From NCBI GenBank assembly GCA_002382665.1, contig DFZA01000007.1, forward strand, positions 88,536-152,535: a stretch of DNA of 64,000 bases, written 5' to 3'. This document shows, one piece after another, positions 27,564 through 36,848 of the stretch; the stretch's first letter is position 1, and each line of letters opens with the position of its first letter. The translations under genes and the position numbers were made by a program. Source of the stretch: Peptococcaceae bacterium UBA4068 (GTDB taxonomy: Bacteria > Bacillota > Dehalobacteriia > UBA4068). The notes beneath the pieces were generated by a model that searched no databases, was not told the DNA's origin, and saw nothing but the letters and a program-made list of their open reading frames with translations.

Positions 27564-27655
27564 GATAATAGCAAACTATCCGAAAGGATAGGACGCAAAG
27601 CTACAGGGCCTAAACTACGTTAAGCATGGCAGCCTGGCCGCCAAAGGAGAATCAT
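27564..27655 (+). ncRNA. GEMM-I riboswitch aptamer, copy 3, overlapping the ribosome binding site
   Basis: The diverged copy. The tetraloop stem changes from CTATTC/GAGTAG to CTATCC/GGATAG, and the second stem-loop is longer. Both changes keep pairing, so structure is conserved. P1 pairs GATTCTC (27554-27560) with GAGAATC (27647-27653), which overlaps the Shine-Dalgarno AAAGGAG (27643-27649) of the downstream gene. Ligand binding is therefore predicted to hide the RBS (OFF switch). Confidence 0.93.
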
Positions 27656-27657
27656 TT

Positions 27658-28455
27658 ATGAAAAAAGTAATTATTTTATTAATTATTTTGTTTTTCATTT
27701 TTGCAAATACAGCTTATGCTTCTGCCAAAACTGAATTCGAGTTTGATACATCAAATGTCAGTAAAGGCGTGCTGGCTTTAACTCATCCGCAATTTGATCA
27801 AAAGTATAAACTTCTAATACAAAAGGATGGAACAAAGTACTATTTTGATATAGTCCCTAATAAACAGATAGAGTATTTCCCTTTGGTAATGGGCGATGGC
27901 ACATATACTATTAAGATTTATAAAAACCTATATAAGAATCAATATAGTTTTGTATCATCCGAAAATATTGATGTTGTGCTATTAGATCAGAATCAGCCTT
28001 TTCTTCAATCTATACAATCCGTTGAATGGAATTATTCAATGTCTGCAATTCAAGAGGCATACTTATTAACCCAAGACCTCTCCAGCGAGCAAGAAAAAGT
28101 AGATGCGATTTACAATTATGTAATACAAAACATCGAATATGATTATACAAAAACCGCGGATTCAGTTTCAAGTACATATTTGCCAGATATAGAGGATACT
28201 TATTCAACTGGGTTAGGAATGTGCTATGACTTCTCTTCCCTTTTTGCCTGTATGTTAAGAAGTGCGGGCATCCCTGCAAAATTAGTTAAGGGATATACTA
28301 ATAACTTTAATGGTTATCATTCATGGAATGAGGTTTACATCAACGGAGAATGGCAAATCATTGATACTACTTATGATTCCATAAGAATACATTGTAATAG
28401 AAACTACAGCATGTTTAAAGATTCTGCAGATTACACTGTAAAATTTGAATACTAA
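27658..28455 (+). CDS. Secreted transglutaminase-like (Cys protease fold) protein under riboswitch control
   Basis: A protein of 265 residues with signal peptide (MKKVIILLIILFFIFANTAYAS). Residues ~120-240 are a transglutaminase-core domain: SSEQEKVDAIYNYVIQNIEYDY, catalytic Cys in GLGMCYDFSSLFACMLRSAGIPAKLVKGY, His in YHSWNEVY and Asp in WQIIDTTYDS. Residues 30-115 form an extracytoplasmic N-terminal domain. This fold serves as cross-linking enzyme or as protease (LapG is a relative). It is the only gene of the transcript carrying three GEMM aptamers, and it converges on the giant SLH protein, a plausible substrate. Function beyond the fold is inference. Confidence 0.85.
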   Translation: MKKVIILLIILFFIFANTAYASAKTEFEFDTSNVSKGVLALTHPQFDQKYKLLIQKDGTKYYFDIVPNKQIEYFPLVMGDGTYTIKIYKNLYKNQYSFVSSENIDVVLLDQNQPFLQSIQSVEWNYSMSAIQEAYLLTQDLSSEQEKVDAIYNYVIQNIEYDYTKTADSVSSTYLPDIEDTYSTGLGMCYDFSSLFACMLRSAGIPAKLVKGYTNNFNGYHSWNEVYINGEWQIIDTTYDSIRIHCNRNYSMFKDSADYTVKFEY

Positions 28456-28506
28456 TTTTATTATTAGAAACTCTCTCTCTTCCCTTTAAATAAACTCTTC
28501 TCTTAT

Positions 28507-28541
28507 AAAGAGCCGCCTTGTTTATACAAGGCGGCTCTTTA
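28507..28541. terminator. Bidirectional terminator between transglutaminase-like and giant SLH genes
   Basis: AAAGAGCCGCCTTG pairs perfectly with CAAGGCGGCTCTTT around a 6-nt loop, a 14-bp stem between converging genes. Confidence 0.9.
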
Positions 28542-28572
28542 TTTTACTTAGTTTATTAGTCTAAAATACTCA

Positions 28573-31500
28573 CTATTCATTCCATACTTTATCGACATTG
28601 ATTTTGGTCCATTCCTCAGGATCGGAGGATTTGTCACGCTCATAATAATCATGAGAGTTTGTTGCTTCAAGAATATCATAGTAGAACCAGTCGCTATTGG
28701 TAATATCAGGCCAATACTTGGCATCAGGTAATAAACCATCTTCATCTACCAGACGTTCAAGTACCCTGTTTATAAGCGTTACCGACTCTGCACGGGTAAT
28801 ATAATTGTCAGGTCTGAAAGTACCGTCTTCATAACCTTTTATCCAGCCCTTTTCACTTGACGAATTAATATATGTCGCAGCCCAGTGATCGGCAATATCG
28901 CTGAATTTGTCTTCGCCGGTGTAGCTTAATTCATCAAATCTGGAAGCTATCGCAGCAAATTCTGCACGGGTTATCGGTTCATCTGGCTGGAATGTACCGT
29001 CCGGATAACCTGTTACGATGCCGCACGCTGCTAAAGTGGAGATAGCGTTGTTTGACCATCTATCAGCTGCAACATCGCTAAAGGAATTGCTTTCGGTGAA
29101 GTATGCTTCTCTAACGTCATCAACAAGCAGCCGATAGAAAATTGTTGCCACTTCTTCACGGGTTATTTGCCCTTCAGGCCGGACATTTCCATCAGGATAT
29201 CCTTTAATATAAGCGAAGTGATCCTCTTTTTCCAAAGCCAGTGGTGTCGGCGTCGGGTTAGGACTACTCTTACTCTTAATGGTTAAGTTTGCAGACACAT
29301 AAACCAGATTATAGTTGCTGGCCAGGAAGCCCGTTGCCGTATTATCAGCAAAAGCTAATGTATTTTGATTGATCGCATACGTACCTTTAGCTTCGCCTGT
29401 AACACGGCTTAACGCACCGCTAAACAGTGGCACCTCGCTGTTAACGCCGTTGGTATATGTATAGGTTAAAGCTGGATCGGTATTACCAACATATTTTGTT
29501 TTGGCATCGGCTGTTACAGTAATTGTAGCCGGGTTAATGGTTACAGTAGCTTCACCGGTTACAGTATAATAATTAGCATCAGTTGCCTGGAACTTGACAG
29601 TCAGCACGCTATCCGCGACATTGGCAATAGCCGGGCTGGTATCAAGATCATAAGCTGATGTCGCCGCGTTCCAATACTTGATCGTTGCACCGCTGACGTT
29701 GGACGTTGCGGTTACGCCGTAGCTATTGCCGTCATAGGTTTTGATCACATCGTCGGCATCCACTGTCATGCCTTCCGACTTAGTGATGGCAAAATCGCCT
29801 TTGTTGACTGTGACATTGTAGTTACTGTTGGCAGTATATGATGCATCTAACACTTCCGCATAGCTGCCCACATCATTTACTGTGGCATTAGTACGGTTAT
29901 AGGTTACCGTGCCGAGATCATCAGAATTAACCAATCCGCTGACGATGCCGATAAACAGCGGATCAGCCTGACCAAATACTTTTCCGGAATCCGCAACATC
30001 AATAGTCGCATCTGCCGGATTGATGGTTACAGTAGCTTCACCGGTTACAGTATAATAATTAGCATCAGTTGCCTGGAACTTGACAGTCAGCACGCTATCC
30101 GCTACATTGGCAATAGCCGGGCTGGTATCAAGATCATAGGCTGATGTTGCCGCGTTCCAATACTTGATCGTTGCACCGCTAACGTTGGAGGTTGCGGTTA
30201 CGCCGTAGCTATTGCCGTCATAGGTTTTGATCACATCGTCGGCATCCACTGTCATACCTTCCGACTTAGTGATGGCAAAATCACCTTTGTTGACTGTGAC
30301 ATTGTAGTTGCTGTTGGCAGTATATGATGCATCTAACACTTCCGCATAATTACCAACATCATTTACTGTGGCATTAGTACGGTTATAGGTTACCGTACCA
30401 AGATCGGTGGATGATACTAATCCACTTACAGTACCGGTAAATGCAGGATCAGACTGTCCGAACATCTTGCCGGAATCCGCAACATCAATAATCGCGTCAG
30501 CAGGATTGATGGTGACGGTAGCTTCACCGGTTACAGTATAATAATTAGCATCAGTTGCCTGGAACTTGACAGTCAGCACGCTATCCGCGACATTGGCAAT
30601 AGCCGGGCTGGTATCAAGATCATAGGCTGATGTTGCCGCGTTCCAATACTTGATCGTTGCACCGCTGACGTTGAAGGTTGCGGTTACGCCGTAGCTATTG
30701 CCGTCATAGGTTTTGATCACATCGTCGGCATCCACTGTCATGCCTTCCGACTTAGTGATGGCAAAATCGCCTTTGTTGACTGTGACATTGTAGTTGCTGT
30801 TGGCAGTATATGATGCATCTAACACTTCCGCATAATTACCAACATCATTTACTGTGGCATTAGTACGGTTATAGGTTACCGTACCAAGATCATCAGAATT
30901 AACCAATCCGCTGACGATGCCGATAAACAGCGGATCAGCCTGACCAAATACTTTTCCGGAATCCGCAACATCAATAGTCGCATCTGCCGGGTTAATGGTT
31001 ACAGTAGCTTCACCGGTTACAGTATAATAATTAGCATCAGTTGCCTGGAACTTGACAGTCAGCACGCTATCCGCGACATTGGCAATAGCCGGGCTGGTAT
31101 CAAGATCATAGGCTGATGTTGCCGCGTTCCAATACTTGATCGTTGCACCGCTAACGTTGGAGGTTGCGGTTACGCCGTAGCTGTTACCGTCATAGGTTTT
31201 TACCACATCATCAGCGTCCACAGTCATACCTTCCGACTTAGTGATGGCAAAATCACCTTTGTTGACTGTGACATTGTAGTTGCTGTTGGCAGTATATGAT
31301 GCATCTAACACTTCCGCATAATTACCAACATCATTTACTGTGGCATTAGTACGGTTATAGGTTACCGTACCAAGATCGGTGGATGATACTAATCCACTTA
31401 CAGTACCGGTAAATGCAGGATCAGACTGTCCGAACATCTTGCCGGAATCCGCAACATCAATAGTCGCGTCAGCCGGATTGATGGTGACGGTAGCTTCTCC

Positions 31501-34500
31501 GGTTACGGTATAGTAATTGGCATCAGTTGCCTGGAACTCAACAGTCAGCACGCTATCCGCTACATTGGCAATAGCCGGGCTGGCATCAAGATCATAGGCT
31601 GATGTGGCCGCGTTCCAATACTTGATCGTTGCACCGCTGACGTTGGACGTTGCGGTTACGCCGTAGCTATTGCCATCATAGGTTTTGACTACGTCGTCAG
31701 CATCCACGGTCATGCCTTCCGACTTTGTGATGGCAAAATCACCTTTGTTGACTGTGACATTGTAGTTGCTGTTGGCAGTATATGATGCATCTAACACTTC
31801 CGCATAATTACCAACATCATTTACTGTGGCATTAGTACGGTTATAGGTTACCGTGCCGAGATCATCAGAATTAACCAATCCGCTGACGATGCCGATAAAC
31901 AGCGGATCAGCCTGACCAAATACTTTGCCGGAATCCGCAACATCAATAGTCGCATCTGCCGGGTTAATGGTTACAGTAGCTTCACCGGTTACAGTATAAT
32001 AATTAGCATCAGTTGCCTGGAACTTGACAGTCAGCACGCTATCCGCGACATTGGCAATAGCCGGGCTGGTATCAAGATCATAGGCTGATGTGGCGTTGTT
32101 CCAATACTTGATCGTTGCACCGCTAACGTTGGACGTTGCGGTTACGCCGTAGCTGTTACCGTCATAGATTTTTACCACATCATCAGCGTCCACAGTCATA
32201 CCTTCCGACTTAGTGATGGCAAAATCACCTTTGTTGACTGTGACATTGTAGTTGCTGTTGGCAGTGTAATTAGCATCTAAGACTTCCGCATAATTACCAA
32301 CATCATTTACTGTGGCATTCGTACGATTATAGGTTACCGTACCAAGATCGGCGTCATTGACCAGGCCGCTGACGATGCCGATAAACAGCGGATCAGCCTG
32401 ACCAAATACTTTGCCGGAATCCGCAACATCTATTGTTGCCGGAGCAGGGGTAATTATTACTGTTGCGCTGGTAGAGGCAACCACAGCTTCACCATTTCTG
32501 GCCTGAACATATACTGTAACCGCCCCGTTGGTCACATCCGTAAACATCGGCTTGGTTGTGTTCCAGGATGTTACATCCGTTTTGTAATACAACGTATATG
32601 CGTCAGCTCCGTTTACCGTAATGCTGTGCGCATTTCCGTCATATACTTCGTCGTATCCGTCGGCAGAAACACTGGCCGCTGTTTCTTTATAGGCATAATA
32701 GATATAAACTTGATTGTTTGCACTGTTGATCAACACATCCTGTGGGCTGGCATCACATTGGCTATGGCTGCTATCAAACGCATAGTTCGTGGAATCGACC
32801 AATATCGTCGAATCAGCCACAACGTGCAAAGTATTGCCAAACGGAACAGTTGTTGATGTGGATTTTAATACTCTTGCTTGCGACCGGTCATTTGTGACCA
32901 ACCCTAAATCGGTTATCATATTGCCGTTTTCGTCGACAAGATAGTCAATAACATAGACAGAACCGGCGTTAACACCGACCTGCGGTATTGGGAATAGCTT
33001 CTCTGCTGACTGGCCGTTAACATCCGTATAGTTTATTGGCGTCGTATCATTAGTCGGATAGGTCTGGCCCGGAGTAGCCGACGAGATTATGTTGATATAG
33101 TAACTCATGGTAATTGGGCTCATCGCTTGTGTAATGGTCCCGATATTCCAGGTTATCGTTTCCGTTGCCGCATCATACGATACCGTACCTACAGGATTAC
33201 CGTCTTTATCAACAGCCGTGATATTGCTTAATGTACCTACCATATCAAACATATCGCCCATCGGATCGGTAACGATAGCGTTCGTTGCGGCATATTTGAT
33301 GCTGGATGCTATATCTGTGTATATCTTCGCCAGTTTCGTAGGATCTGTCGTATTAAAGAAATGGTCTGTATCCGTCGCGCAGCTTTGCATTGTCGCGGAA
33401 CCTGTTGTTCCCGCGCTTAACGCAATCGTGTAAACATTAATACCGGCGTTCTTTGCATTCTGCGCTTCGTTGATGGCGCTGGTATTATGATTTACATTAC
33501 TGTTAATTTTTGCCGTCACATAGCCATGATTTGCGCAATAAAACTGACTATATGTATATGAATATGTTGAGGTACTGCCGCCGCTGTATGGAATTACCGC
33601 TCCGTTAATAAACGTGTTGTATCCGCTCTTTAAGGTACCCGTACCTACATGATTGGTTGCGGTATGCGTGGTCCAATTAACCATACTATAGCAACTCGCA
33701 TCTGGATAGTTGCTTTGCGTGGCATCACCGTCGCTCAAAAATACGATATATTTATTACTGGCGGTGCTGCTTGCCATCAACTGCTCTGCTTCATAAAATC
33801 CGTCCTGCGAATTGGTTGCATAATCAACGGCAAGGCTATTAATCGACGTTTTTAGTGCTGTCGCATCAGTTGTAAACGTTTGTCTCACTGACGCATTGCT
33901 GCTGTAACTTACCAACGCAATACGTGTTTTGCCGTTGTTACCGTTTGGCAGCAAGTTATTAACAAAGCTTATTGCCGCCGCCTTTGCATTTGTTAATCTA
34001 CTGCTTTGGTTCATGCTTATCGAGCAGTCTACAACCAGTATAACATCGGACGTAGTTACCAAGTCTACGGAATTAATCGACAAATTCATCTTCCATGAAC
34101 CGTTGGTCTGTGCGGTTGCGGTCTTGGAAAGATAAATCTCTCCCGGGATATTTTCCTCTTGTTCTTTCCAATATGCAAATAACGTATGCGAAGATGGATT
34201 GGTAACCTCTGTATCCGCTGTAACTAATGTACCGCCTGTCGCCGCCGTAAACCAACCCTGAAAATCACAATCTGTTTTGGTTACCGTCGGCAATGTTCCG
34301 TAGGTCGATCCTAATGTCGCAGTAATATCGCTAGGAGTAGGCGCTCCTCCTTGCGGATCGAAGCTTACCGTAATCGCATTATCCGTAGTAATTTCAAAAT
34401 TGCCGTTATTTACGGTAACGTCATAATTGTCATTTTCCGTATAAGAAGCTGTCAATACTTCCGAATAATATCCGACATCGTTTACGGAAGTATTACTGCG

Positions 34501-35598
34501 ATAATATGTAATCGCGCCGAGATCATCATTTCCAATCAATCCGCTTACCGAACCGGTAAAAGTCGGATCAGCTTCGCCGTATACCTTGCTGGCGTCATTT
34601 ACATCAATTGTAACCGCTGCCGGATTGATAGTTACTTTCGCTTGCCCGGTTGCGGTTTTTCCACTAAGCGTAGCTTGGAATTTTACAATCAGTTCGCCTG
34701 TATCTGTGATCGTAGGACTGGAGTCAAGATCGTAATCGGATGTTTCATCATTCCAATACTTAATTGTTGCTCCAATATCGCTGGCAGTTGCGGTAACGCC
34801 GTAGCTATTACCATCATATGGTTTAACCACATCATCGGCGCTAACTGAAAACGCTTTCGGAACATTAGTAATAGTAACTGTAGCGGTATTATTATCCATA
34901 CTTAATCCCGCCGGACTTCCATCAATTGTTGCCGTATAATCGGTCGATTGTTCGGTAACGGTATAATCTCCATATACCAAGCCTGTTAATATACGATCTT
35001 CATCAGTGCTAACCGTGGTATTCAGTGAATAATCATTCGGACCGCTTACAGTAATGTTAAACGTTTGCGGTAAAGTACCGCATCCACCATCATCAAGTAT
35101 TTTTTTGATCGTCAGTTGAGTATCAATCGTGATATTTAATTTATTAGGTCCCCATGCGCTAAATCCACCAGGACCACAATCAAGCCCCAATGTAAACGAA
35201 CCCAGTAACGGCGTATCGGGAATTTCAATTACAACCCATCGCGAATCAGCATTCAAACCGGGTTCTAAATAAAATGTCTCACTCCCAATAGCAAGACCGA
35301 TATTATAAGATTCGGCTTTCCACCAATTAAGTTCCGAGGCATTATATATTTCACTACCATATTCAATTCGCTGTAAGGGTTTTTTATCATTAGCAACTAT
35401 GGCAACATACAAATTATCATCTTTTGACCAAATATATTTAGCTTCTGTTTTAGTATTTGGCGATGTGCTTACAACTTTATAAGGTCCGTAGTCGGCAGAA
35501 TAGCTCTGCAAAGCCGAAGCAGATTGAATGCATAATACTGTTATTATTGTAACCATCACTGACAGAGCCAGAATCCAAGGCATTACTCTTTTTTGCAT
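28573..35598 (-). CDS. Giant S-layer-anchored repetitive surface protein (VWA, MBG repeats, SLH)
   Basis: A protein of 2341 residues. Signal peptide to ~30; N-terminal beta domain and a prealbumin-like module (~170-245); one MBG pair (~250-405); InlB/Flg_new-like repeat (~410-480); von Willebrand A domain (~510-760) with MIDAS DCSISMN; MucBP-like module (~880-970); tandem MBG modules ~1052-2022 in 162-residue units; a final MBG-like module; three SLH domains (~2130-2290: GYPDGNVRPEGQITREE, FSDVAADRWSNNA, FSDIADHWAATYI) and an acidic tail. The architecture is that of a surface adhesin attached to pyruvylated wall polymer. A 588-bp gap lies upstream. The RBS (GGGAGG) is about 14 nt from the ATG, longer than usual. 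Confidence 0.9.
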   Translation of the reverse strand: MQKRVMPWILALSVMVTIITVLCIQSASALQSYSADYGPYKVVSTSPNTKTEAKYIWSKDDNLYVAIVANDKKPLQRIEYGSEIYNASELNWWKAESYNIGLAIGSETFYLEPGLNADSRWVVIEIPDTPLLGSFTLGLDCGPGGFSAWGPNKLNITIDTQLTIKKILDDGGCGTLPQTFNITVSGPNDYSLNTTVSTDEDRILTGLVYGDYTVTEQSTDYTATIDGSPAGLSMDNNTATVTITNVPKAFSVSADDVVKPYDGNSYGVTATASDIGATIKYWNDETSDYDLDSSPTITDTGELIVKFQATLSGKTATGQAKVTINPAAVTIDVNDASKVYGEADPTFTGSVSGLIGNDDLGAITYYRSNTSVNDVGYYSEVLTASYTENDNYDVTVNNGNFEITTDNAITVSFDPQGGAPTPSDITATLGSTYGTLPTVTKTDCDFQGWFTAATGGTLVTADTEVTNPSSHTLFAYWKEQEENIPGEIYLSKTATAQTNGSWKMNLSINSVDLVTTSDVILVVDCSISMNQSSRLTNAKAAAISFVNNLLPNGNNGKTRIALVSYSSNASVRQTFTTDATALKTSINSLAVDYATNSQDGFYEAEQLMASSTASNKYIVFLSDGDATQSNYPDASCYSMVNWTTHTATNHVGTGTLKSGYNTFINGAVIPYSGGSTSTYSYTYSQFYCANHGYVTAKINSNVNHNTSAINEAQNAKNAGINVYTIALSAGTTGSATMQSCATDTDHFFNTTDPTKLAKIYTDIASSIKYAATNAIVTDPMGDMFDMVGTLSNITAVDKDGNPVGTVSYDAATETITWNIGTITQAMSPITMSYYINIISSATPGQTYPTNDTTPINYTDVNGQSAEKLFPIPQVGVNAGSVYVIDYLVDENGNMITDLGLVTNDRSQARVLKSTSTTVPFGNTLHVVADSTILVDSTNYAFDSSHSQCDASPQDVLINSANNQVYIYYAYKETAASVSADGYDEVYDGNAHSITVNGADAYTLYYKTDVTSWNTTKPMFTDVTNGAVTVYVQARNGEAVVASTSATVIITPAPATIDVADSGKVFGQADPLFIGIVSGLVNDADLGTVTYNRTNATVNDVGNYAEVLDANYTANSNYNVTVNKGDFAITKSEGMTVDADDVVKIYDGNSYGVTATSNVSGATIKYWNNATSAYDLDTSPAIANVADSVLTVKFQATDANYYTVTGEATVTINPADATIDVADSGKVFGQADPLFIGIVSGLVNSDDLGTVTYNRTNATVNDVGNYAEVLDASYTANSNYNVTVNKGDFAITKSEGMTVDADDVVKTYDGNSYGVTATSNVSGATIKYWNAATSAYDLDASPAIANVADSVLTVEFQATDANYYTVTGEATVTINPADATIDVADSGKMFGQSDPAFTGTVSGLVSSTDLGTVTYNRTNATVNDVGNYAEVLDASYTANSNYNVTVNKGDFAITKSEGMTVDADDVVKTYDGNSYGVTATSNVSGATIKYWNAATSAYDLDTSPAIANVADSVLTVKFQATDANYYTVTGEATVTINPADATIDVADSGKVFGQADPLFIGIVSGLVNSDDLGTVTYNRTNATVNDVGNYAEVLDASYTANSNYNVTVNKGDFAITKSEGMTVDADDVIKTYDGNSYGVTATFNVSGATIKYWNAATSAYDLDTSPAIANVADSVLTVKFQATDANYYTVTGEATVTINPADAIIDVADSGKMFGQSDPAFTGTVSGLVSSTDLGTVTYNRTNATVNDVGNYAEVLDASYTANSNYNVTVNKGDFAITKSEGMTVDADDVIKTYDGNSYGVTATSNVSGATIKYWNAATSAYDLDTSPAIANVADSVLTVKFQATDANYYTVTGEATVTINPADATIDVADSGKVFGQADPLFIGIVSGLVNSDDLGTVTYNRTNATVNDVGSYAEVLDASYTANSNYNVTVNKGDFAITKSEGMTVDADDVIKTYDGNSYGVTATSNVSGATIKYWNAATSAYDLDTSPAIANVADSVLTVKFQATDANYYTVTGEATVTINPATITVTADAKTKYVGNTDPALTYTYTNGVNSEVPLFSGALSRVTGEAKGTYAINQNTLAFADNTATGFLASNYNLVYVSANLTIKSKSSPNPTPTPLALEKEDHFAYIKGYPDGNVRPEGQITREEVATIFYRLLVDDVREAYFTESNSFSDVAADRWSNNAISTLAACGIVTGYPDGTFQPDEPITRAEFAAIASRFDELSYTGEDKFSDIADHWAATYINSSSEKGWIKGYEDGTFRPDNYITRAESVTLINRVLERLVDEDGLLPDAKYWPDITNSDWFYYDILEATNSHDYYERDKSSDPEEWTKINVDKVWNE
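29531..32440 (-). repeat. 486-bp tandem coding repeats (MBG units) with a 972-bp higher-order period
   Basis: Six copies of a module opening SEGMTVDADDV(V/I)K alternate with modules of two types, KVFGQADPLFIG and KMFGQSDPAFTG. The types alternate strictly, so identity is highest at 972 bp: the GATCAGACTGTCC landmark occurs at about 30449 and 31421. Near-identity of DNA suggests recent expansion or gene conversion. Copy number may be mis-assembled. Confidence 0.92.
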
Positions 35599-36186
35599 AT
35601 ATTTTCATTTACCCTCCCGTCATCAAGATTTATTTGAAAACAGATTTTTAGCACGCAGCCTATCCAGCTATTATCGTAGAAATTGGGTATTATCCAATTA
35701 CTTCAGCAAACCGGTTCCGTCTAAATAAAAATCGAAGAATATAAAAATTTGCAGCGAATAATCACTACAATCTCCGAATATATTGATAGATGGGAGCATT
35801 GCATGAATTGATTACACTGGTAGCTGGGCATATTTGCAACGGTTCCTCAGTTATGCATCAATTGCTCTATGTAACAGTTTCTGTTGGGCTCCTTGAATCC
35901 AAATCCATCTTTAGTTTTCAAAACTGATTCATCTAATTGTCAAAGTGGATTTAATTCAAAGCTTCCTCCTTTCTTTTCATACTTAATTAAAAGTATAAAA
36001 AAATAATGCTCTTATTTCTTCGCCCAAATGGGTGATTTTTATAAGAACAAAAATTGTATTTATTTACATCTTTTATTAACATTTTCGACAAGTTTGTTTT
36101 TCAAAAGGCGAAGAATGATATGCGATTTTCGTTGAATAGACGAATAATGAATGATAATATTAAAAGCATAGAAGGGGTGATGTATT
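35599..36186. other. 588-bp non-coding region between the giant SLH gene and the response regulator
   Basis: No credible gene. It holds an orphan Shine-Dalgarno on the minus strand (AAAGGAGG, 35972-35965) followed only by TTG-AAT-TAA, and a hairpin with arms at 36008-36015 and 36041-36048 around CCCATTTGGG, followed on the minus strand by a T-rich run. The response regulator promoter is at its right end. The rest is a long unexplained leader for the giant gene. Confidence 0.6.
36132..36160 (+). promoter_or_regulatory. Promoter of the response regulator gene
   Basis: TTGAAT (36132-36137), 17-nt spacer, TAATAT (36155-36160), 26 bp before the TTG start. Confidence 0.6.
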
Positions 36187-36804
36187 TTGATACGTATCAT
36201 GATTGTTGAAGATCAGACAGTTATGCGCGAGGTTCTTTCTAACAACTTGTCAACAATCGAAGACTTTGATGTCGTGGCAACATTAGCTGACGCCGATCTT
36301 GCTGTTTTATATTGCGAAAATATTGACATAGATCTTGTTTTAATGGATATTTGTACCGAAAATAATTCCAGCGGCCTAAAAGCCGCCGCTAAAATAAAAA
36401 ATAAATTCCCTAATATCAAAGTCATAATGATAACAGGCATTCCTGATATTACTTTCATTAATCAAGCCAGGCAAGCCAATGCCGACAGTTTTTTATATAA
36501 ATCCGTAAAATTCAATGAATTAGTAAGGTGTATCCGCAATACCATGGACGGAGTATCTTCATATCCCCACGAACCTGACTGTCAACTTATATTTAAAAGC
36601 GATCACTTAACAGAAAGGGAAATGGAAATACTTCGGCTGCTCTGCTCGGGAATAACTCGCTCCGAACTGCCGGACATTTTAGGTATCTCTGAAAATTCTG
36701 TTAAGACTCATGTATCTAATCTGTTATCTAAGACTGGATATACAAAAATATCAAAACTGGCGCTTTACGCAGTTTCTTCCGGTTTAATAAACCCCAACAT
36801 ATAA
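36187..36804 (+). CDS. NarL/LuxR-family response regulator
   Basis: A protein of 205 residues. Receiver domain 1-120: IMIVEDQTVMREVL with acidic pocket, phospho-acceptor Asp in DLVLMDIC (about residue 56), Lys in FLYKSVKF (about 105). The LuxR-type HTH spans ~140-200 (LTEREMEILRLLCSGITRSEL, ISENSVKTHVSNLLSKTGY). The start is TTG at 36187, with GGGGTGAT 5-6 nt upstream; the ATG at 36180 is out of frame. It converges on a histidine kinase gene, its likely partner. Targets unknown; the neighbouring surface genes are candidates. Confidence 0.9.
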   Translation: MIRIMIVEDQTVMREVLSNNLSTIEDFDVVATLADADLAVLYCENIDIDLVLMDICTENNSSGLKAAAKIKNKFPNIKVIMITGIPDITFINQARQANADSFLYKSVKFNELVRCIRNTMDGVSSYPHEPDCQLIFKSDHLTEREMEILRLLCSGITRSELPDILGISENSVKTHVSNLLSKTGYTKISKLALYAVSSGLINPNI

Positions 36805-36839
36805 AAAAAACCGCGGTTTGAATTAAACCGCGGTTTTTT
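36804..36839. terminator. Bidirectional terminator between response regulator and histidine kinase
   Basis: AAACCGCGGTTT GAATT AAACCGCGGTTT: a 12-bp stem flanked by A and T runs between converging genes. Confidence 0.9.
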
Positions 36840-36848
36840 GATTTCACT

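Noticed and set aside
29531..32440. CRISPR-like direct repeats
   Set aside because: Units are 486 bp, in frame, and encode MBG modules; no short repeats with unique spacers.
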